DNA of 64,000 nucleotides from Mytilus galloprovincialis. Lineage: Eukaryota > Mollusca > Bivalvia > Mytilida > Mytilidae. Below the pieces are notes generated by a model. The model worked only from the letters and a program-made list of their open reading frames with translations. It was not told the DNA's origin and ran no database searches. Position numbers and translations under genes: made by a program. Where the stretch lies: NCBI RefSeq assembly GCF_965363235.1, contig NC_134851.1, positions 35,802,321 to 35,866,320 of the forward strand, written 5' to 3'. Within the stretch, counting starts at the first letter, position 1. The number at the start of each line of letters is the position of its first letter. Below are positions 58,139 through 64,000 of the stretch, in pieces.

Positions 58139-58361
58139 TACTATGGATTCATATTTTCGTTGGTATCAATTTTGTGGATTGAGAATAACTTGGTGTTTTT
58201 ATGGCGTTTTTATGGGTATTTGATTTCGTGTTTTTTGCCCATCTCTGCATACACAACAAATAGACAATTTGTTATTCGTTGAACATTTGAATTCGTGGTT
58301 CACATGTTCCCACGAAACTCACAAAGATTGGTATCCAACGAATAATAATGAACCCACAGTA
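58139..58361. mobile_element. MITE of the same family as 24227-24440
   Basis: Ends TACTATGGATTCAT and ATGAACCCACAGTA, inverted. It lies about 100 bp upstream of the B-box gene's start codon, so it may fall within its promoter or 5' intron. Confidence 0.6.
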
Positions 58362-58459
58362 TTAGTTTACTTGTTATAAAATGCGAACTACAGAACACAT
58401 TTTGAGAACGATTTTGTTTTTTTTAACATATATATGTCTTTCCATTTTAGGAAGTCCAG

Positions 58460-60148
58460 ATGGCTTCAGACAAACCTGTACCTTGTGGACCGTGTAAGTT
58501 TGATGATTTCACGATTGAAGCAGGAAGTTGGTGTACTAATTGTGAAGAAGGGTTATGTGAAGATTGCGAAAACGTTCACAGAAAAATCAAATTATTACGA
58601 AACCATAAGGTCATTTCAATAGAAGATTATCGTAAGATTGAAAATGTTACCATTTCTTTGGTTTGTGAACTTCATGGAGAAAACCTAGAGTTGTTCTGTC
58701 AAAGTCACGATAAAGCCCTGTGTAAGGCTTGTGTCAGGTCAATAAACAAGTTATGTCCTGGTATTGTACCAATTAGTGTTGCCTCAAAAAACGCAAGACA
58801 ATCAACTGCTTTGTCTGACCTTGAAAAAGAAATCCAGAGAACAATTCTAAACGTGCAAGACTTCACCAAAAATCGTGAATCCGCTACTAAAGAAATTGAA
58901 AAACAAGAATTAATGGTTAAAAACATTATTTTTGAAACGAGAACAAAAATAAACAGCTACCTAGACAAGCTCCAGGAAAAACTATTGCTCAAACTAGGAT
59001 CTATATCTGACAATTGTAAATCAAAAAACAAGGAATTCCTTCAAAAGCTAGAATCAAAGACAGAAATGCTAACCAAACTAAAGGAACAGACCCTTCACTT
59101 GAAACAATTGTCTTCTGATATACAAGTGTTTCTCGGAACACACCAGGTCAATAAACGGATCGTTAGCGAGATCAAATCTCTGAAGACTGAAATAGGTGCT
59201 ACTAAGGATTATGAATTAAAAGTTGATATTCATAGTTTAATTGAAAATTTCTCAAAAAAAGTTGAGGACTTTGGGCAAATAAAGGTTTTGGAAAGTTGTA
59301 CCGAGTTAGAATTCAGAGACTACAAAATTGATCAAACTAAAATTGAGACCAAAGTTCCAACATCAGGAATCCTTTCCGACATGAAACTTCAGTTAATTAA
59401 AACATTTCAAATGAAGAGGGAAACCGATTATGTAATAGATGTTAGAGGTTGTGTCATATTACCGAATGGTAATTTGTTGATGACGAATTACTCGAAACAA
59501 AATCAGCTCGTAGAGTATAAATATACCGGTGAACATATGCGCGATATTCAAGTCTCGGCGTTGCCATTTTTCATTGCAGTTATAGATCCTAATCGTATTG
59601 CTGTAACGTACGGGGACACCGCGAAATTCTTGGAAATAAGAAATACTCATTCTTTTCGCGCTGAAAAAGAAATTCGATTACCAAGTAAAGGCTATGGAGT
59701 ATCACACGAGGATGGCAGACTTTATGTAAAAAGTGGAAACTCTACAATACAAGTCATGGATTTATCTGGAAAACAATTGGAAACATTGAAATTATCATCT
59801 GATAGTGTAATAAACATTACAACTAGCAGAGACAAGATATTCTACACAGATTACAAAAAGAACATAGTACATTGTTGTCGCTTGAATGGAGAAGAGTTAT
59901 GGCAGGTTAAAAGGGAATCCGTTTCCCACCCTTATGGTGTTACAGTAGACAATGACCGTAACGTTTATGTTGTAGGTCTTGTTTCAAATAATCTAACAAT
60001 TATACAACAAGATGGAAAAGACAGTAAGACACTACTGACAGAATCAGATGGACTTTTCTATCCCCAAGCTGTGGACTTTGATATGGATAAAAGAACACTA
60101 CTCATATGTAATAAAGGAGGAAAAGTTTCAATGTACAAAGTCGTGTAA
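58460..60148 (+). CDS. B-box / coiled-coil / NHL-like protein lacking a RING (TRIM-like), 562 residues
   Basis: This is an intact single-exon frame from ATG 58460 to TAA. Residues 9-49 form a first B-box with Cys/His at C9, C12, C25, C28, C33, C36, H40 and H49. Residues 69-91 are the core of a second B-box (C69, H72, C80, H83, C88, C91). Residues about 110-260 are a Lys/Glu/Leu-rich coiled coil. Residues about 310-562 carry repeated strand patterns (GCVILPNGNLLMTNYS, HPYGVTVDNDRNVYVVGL, FYPQAVDFDMDKRTLLICN) of an NHL-like beta-propeller. There is no RING before the B-box, so ligase activity of its own is unlikely. Such proteins are expanded in bivalves and often annotated as TRIM45/56/71-like. 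An acceptor-like TTTTAG lies 10 bp before the ATG, so a non-coding 5' exon is likely. Confidence 0.88.
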   Translation: MASDKPVPCGPCKFDDFTIEAGSWCTNCEEGLCEDCENVHRKIKLLRNHKVISIEDYRKIENVTISLVCELHGENLELFCQSHDKALCKACVRSINKLCPGIVPISVASKNARQSTALSDLEKEIQRTILNVQDFTKNRESATKEIEKQELMVKNIIFETRTKINSYLDKLQEKLLLKLGSISDNCKSKNKEFLQKLESKTEMLTKLKEQTLHLKQLSSDIQVFLGTHQVNKRIVSEIKSLKTEIGATKDYELKVDIHSLIENFSKKVEDFGQIKVLESCTELEFRDYKIDQTKIETKVPTSGILSDMKLQLIKTFQMKRETDYVIDVRGCVILPNGNLLMTNYSKQNQLVEYKYTGEHMRDIQVSALPFFIAVIDPNRIAVTYGDTAKFLEIRNTHSFRAEKEIRLPSKGYGVSHEDGRLYVKSGNSTIQVMDLSGKQLETLKLSSDSVINITTSRDKIFYTDYKKNIVHCCRLNGEELWQVKRESVSHPYGVTVDNDRNVYVVGLVSNNLTIIQQDGKDSKTLLTESDGLFYPQAVDFDMDKRTLLICNKGGKVSMYKVV

Positions 60149-60524
60149 CGCTTTTACATCGTATTACATGAGAATATTTCGTACGACTTCACATGTATAC
60201 TGATAAGAAAACAACCAAAATGAGCTGTGTCCTCCTCAAAACAGTGATTTGTTATATTTTTAACTAAATTATCATATGGAAAGTTCTGGTTGAAACTTTG
60301 ATGATGTTTTGTAACTCGTATTTTTATTAGGATTTCTTTGTCTTAGATTAGAATATTCAAGCTTCTAATTTTGCTTTTCACTACTGAGCTCAATCGTATC
60401 TGTGTTCAAGGCATTTGGCGTCTCATTGGGTGAATTTCTTGCGTGACAGGTTGCATTATCTGGTCCGTTAAGGCAGAATGGTAATGTACCACCTTTTGGT
60501 TCGGAATTACACTTTGTGAAATAG

Positions 60525-60595
60525 TATAAAAATAAGGATATGTGGTACGAATGTCAATGAGAAAACTATCCACCAGAGTTCATACATGAATTCGC
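60525..60595 (+). repeat. R3 fragment
   Basis: AAGGATATGTGGTACGAATG and TCAATGAGAAAACTATCCAC match the R3 start. Confidence 0.5.
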
Positions 60596-60989
60596 ATGTT
60601 TTGATACAGAAATGTTATGAAGTGTAGAATTTTTCATTATTATTATAAAGACATTCATCTCATTTGTATCTGCTGTAAGAGCATTACCAGTACTAATTTT
60701 TCTGCACCAGAAATGCATTTTGACAAACAATTTCTCTTCACGAATGCTCCAGGACAAAATCTTTGAATATTAAAAAAGATATAACTTTGAGGACCCGATT
60801 TAACAAAAAAAAGACCCGAATCATAGTCAAATACGGACAAGGAATCAGATCTTAGCGTAATGGAGATATATGTCTTGATTTCAAAAAATGATAAGATAGT
60901 AATAGCAATGACTGTTCAAATTTCTTTGTGACGTTTGCATTTTCTAACGCCCAACACGCGAAACAAGGAATGTGTTTTTTTTAATTTGA

Positions 60990-61350
60990 TAGATGCTTTT
61001 TGTGCTTTTTGTATATGTTTGTTTGTCTTCAGATTGTAACACAGTGATGACTGCTGTTACCATATTTTGACTATTTTACCGATTATGTCTGTTTTGTTCA
61101 CGCATCGTTGTAAAAATAACGGAATTTGATGCGACTGTCATAAAGGTGAGAAATTTAGCGTTATAAAACCAGGTTCAATCCACCATTTTCTACATTTGAA
61201 AATGCATGAACCAAGTCAGGAATATGACAGTTGATGTCCATTCGTTTGATGTGTTTTATCATTTGATTTTGCCATTTGATTACGGACTTTAGTTTTGAAT
61301 TTTCCTCGGAGTTCAGTATTTTTGTGCTTTTTTTTACACTGTACAAGAGA
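60990..61350 (+). repeat. R2 repeat copy
   Basis: CAGTGATGACTGCTGTTACC, ACCGATTATGTCTGTTTTG, GATGCGACTGTCATAAAGGT and TTGAATTTTCCTCGGAGTTC. This copy is the empty-site reference for R1 copy 1. Confidence 0.65.
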
Positions 61351-61779
61351 AATCCAAATATTTAAACATACAAACATTCATACAAAAGTTGATGAACTTA
61401 TTAAACGAATTGGAACATAAGTCCACAACAAAATGTCTTCCAAAAACAAAATAAGGTCTGTGTGCTGACAGGAAATACTGTGTAGTGTCGATTACAGCAG
61501 TTCTTTTTCATAACAATTATGTATCGACCGTACTCCTTGAAAATTAAAGTCGTTACGTTAATAGATCCTAGTTTTATCATAAATTTGTTTAGTATCAATC
61601 TCAAGGAGAGATCACGATAGAAAACATACTTTTTTTTAGTTTCGATAGTATCGTTAGGGTTTGAGTTTGGCAAAACCTTTTAGGTCCTCAATTTTCTTTA
61701 ACATGTTTTAACATTATTAATTTTTTAGAGACAGGAATTTTTTGTACACTCCTTTTGCATCTGGCTAAAAAAAATATAA

Positions 61780-62090
61780 TAAAAATATGGATATGTGGTA
61801 TGATTATCAATGAGACAACTATCCACAAGTGTGGAAATGAAATAGGTTTGTGTATTTATAGGCCATCGTACGACCTTCAACAACTCATACCGTATAGTCG
61901 ACTATAAAGACATAAAAAAGTGAAACAATACAAACGAGAAAAACTAACGGCCTTAACCTAAACAATACGGAAAACAAATATGAAAGAGATGAACCAACGA
62001 CAACAAATGAAAGCAAGGAACTTTAAACATGCAAATAAAATTTTGCGGGGTTAAACATGTTTTTACGCGCTCAACACTCTATATAACATG
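61780..62090 (+). repeat. R3 repeat copy
   Basis: GGATATGTGGTATGATTATC, AATGAGACAACTATCCACAA, CGAGAAAAACTAACGGCC and TTGCGGGGTTAAACATG. Confidence 0.6.
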
Positions 62091-64000
62091 GTATAGTGCT
62101 GTACAACACAAAAGTGTTAGAAACGGTAAAAATCAGTTGCAATATACTATTCCGTATTGAAAAATATTGGTATAACAAATTCAACGCGTGATGTATTTAC
62201 GTAAATTAGTGTATTATACACATTTACTCCAGCAACCAAATACCATAGATATCCGTTTGACCTACTAACTGAATTTTGTTTGCATAACTTTTTTTGAAAG
62301 GAAACCATAAATAATGTTGCCTAATATATTAACGTGCAAAGAGTGCCGTACTGTCCATAAACTAGGTATCAGCTACTAGGTTCCCATTCCAACAAGATGG
62401 GACTACAGATGTATACATCCTGCTATTGGCAAACGAATGTGACTTGTTGGATACATATACCTCATAATGAAAAACACTAACTAATTTTAGGCTTCATGGA
62501 CACCCTCAGCAATGATTTAATCAAATATAATTTACAAAAATAATACAGTAAACAAATTGGCGCAATCATCAATACATCTTTCTTCTTTTGTTGCTAAGTG
62601 CGTTTGCGTCTAAATATTTATCTTTTTTGTCTTTATGCTTTCATGTACATGGTATCCAAATGTTTTTTCCTCGAGCATCACCGAGTATACGTTAGATTGT
62701 AATATTATGATTAGCGCCGTAAATTGTTGTCTTTTAAAGGTAACAAACTCGAAGGAGTCTGTATCCCGCACTTGACATTTGACTTTTAATTTTGACTTTT
62801 TGCTTGATCCAACTTTGCCATTCCATTTATATATGAGTAAATCGTTGTGTGGTGAATGATGGTATTTTTATGTTTTGTATACATTATTTCCATAAAAGAT
62901 CGATGAAAGTATGAGATGTTTGTGCATTGATTTATGTTTTCGAATGATGTCCTTGCACAAATGATAAAAGTAAGTAAAGTTTTGACAAGTTTGTGATATC
63001 AAAAAACCCTGGCGTAATAATTGTTTAGTAATACATGTGTTTTATACCATTAGAATCAATAAGATTTTACATATACGAGCGAATTAAACAATTTGAGATA
63101 TTTAAGAATCGAACATTTGACAATAGGAAATGAAAATTTATCTCTATTATCCTATACAGTATTTAGCCCTGTTAGAAATACAAATATCATGATCCAGGAA
63201 AGGGCAATGTACATTATAAGTAGTAGCTTTAAGTAAAGTAAGTTCTACTTTACAGACCTCTTTAGTGTACATACTAAAGTCATCTTTATATGGTAAATAT
63301 GAACTAAAATAGTAATCTTTGACCTATATTCTTCAGAAATTCAAAGATATTTACTTTAAAAACTTTTAGTTTAGAACGCGAAAATGTTAACAAATCTATG
63401 ACTTGCATAAATTATTTCGATTCAAATAGTAAAAATACGGTACTTTATAAAACTGAAGCGCAGATAAGTGTATCTTGTGAGTGGCTGTTATATTATACCC
63501 CAATAAATCTATGGCTTGTATACGTGTCTCTTAAATAAGAGAAAAATTAGTTTAATCCTAAACCAAATCATTGTTTTAGTTGGGTATTATTTACCGCCAC
63601 ATCTGCAGTTGACACTGGGTCGATACCTCTGCTGGTGGAGTATAAGTACTCGAGGGTATCATCAGCTCAGTGGATAGTACTTCAAAACTGAAACGATTTA
63701 AAGCTACTTTTTTTGAAATTGTCTGTTAATAAATTTAAAGTTTATAAAAAAAATAAGATTTCAGTCCCTCCGGCAAAGTTGATCTTAGGCAACAACCATT
63801 TTCTTACCGGGGGGATTTTTATTGTGTTCATATATTTTTTTTTCAGAACCTTCCTCCGATAAAATATTTTGTTTCTTATGAAAAGGAAAGCATTTTCCTA
63901 TAATGTGGAACAGAAATACATTTTCCCCCACAAAACCATAAAATAAACAAAAAATTCATTTTAACTTTTTAATTGATGTAATATGTAAAGCGCATGGCTC
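62091..64000. other. AT-rich spacer to the right edge
   Basis: It holds a fragment of R4 near 63585-63690 (TTGACACTGGGTCGATACCT, CTGCTGGTGGA, GAGGGTATCATCAGC). No exon is recognised. Confidence 0.4.

Overview
The window looks like nuclear DNA of a marine mussel (Mytilus-like bivalve). It is AT-rich, protein-coding exons are sparse and split by canonical GT-AG introns, and most of the rest is interspersed repeat of types I recognise from mussel genomes. No bacterial, organellar or viral gene set is visible. Everything was read by eye; no similarity search was run.

Genes, all on the + strand. (1) At 3552-11701 are the last four exons of a gene whose product resembles the DUF5054 (GH38-like) protein family; the 5' part lies off the left edge. 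(2) Gene A (14644-24201) and gene B (31273-36790) are tandem paralogues with the same four-exon, phase 1-1-2 structure. Each encodes a hydrophobic leader, an ectodomain of only about 17-22 residues, one membrane helix with a juxtamembrane Cys, and a long disordered cytoplasmic tail with a conserved series of tyrosine motifs, several of them pYxN-type. This is the architecture of a transmembrane adaptor of the LAT/PAG kind and is the most interesting system here. (3) At 58460-60148 is an intact single-exon B-box/coiled-coil/NHL-like protein without a RING finger, of the type expanded in bivalves.

Repeats. Four copies of a composite element built of ~500-bp modules (146-2436, 7330-10960, 17244-18702, 46561-47840) have a 5' hairpin, a 3' hairpin and a CTAG-like end, and look like a non-autonomous Helitron/Helentron relative. 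Two other transposons are nested in the second copy, one with a perfect 8-bp target duplication. There are several large inverted-repeat (foldback) elements, MITEs, three tandem arrays, tRNA-derived SINE heads, and decayed reverse transcriptase fragments at 13430-13980, 52330-53150, 53630-53877 and 57530-57760.

Layout: 0-11.7 kb, DUF5054-like gene with repeat-filled introns; 11.7-14.6 kb, decayed retroelement; 14.6-24.4 kb, gene A; 24.4-31.2 kb, mostly featureless AT-rich spacer; 31.2-36.8 kb, gene B; 36.8-58.4 kb, repeats with no gene I can support; 58.4-60.2 kb, B-box/NHL gene; the rest repeats. Whether the adaptor-like pair and the B-box gene are functionally linked (both types suggest signalling or innate immunity) cannot be told from the sequence.
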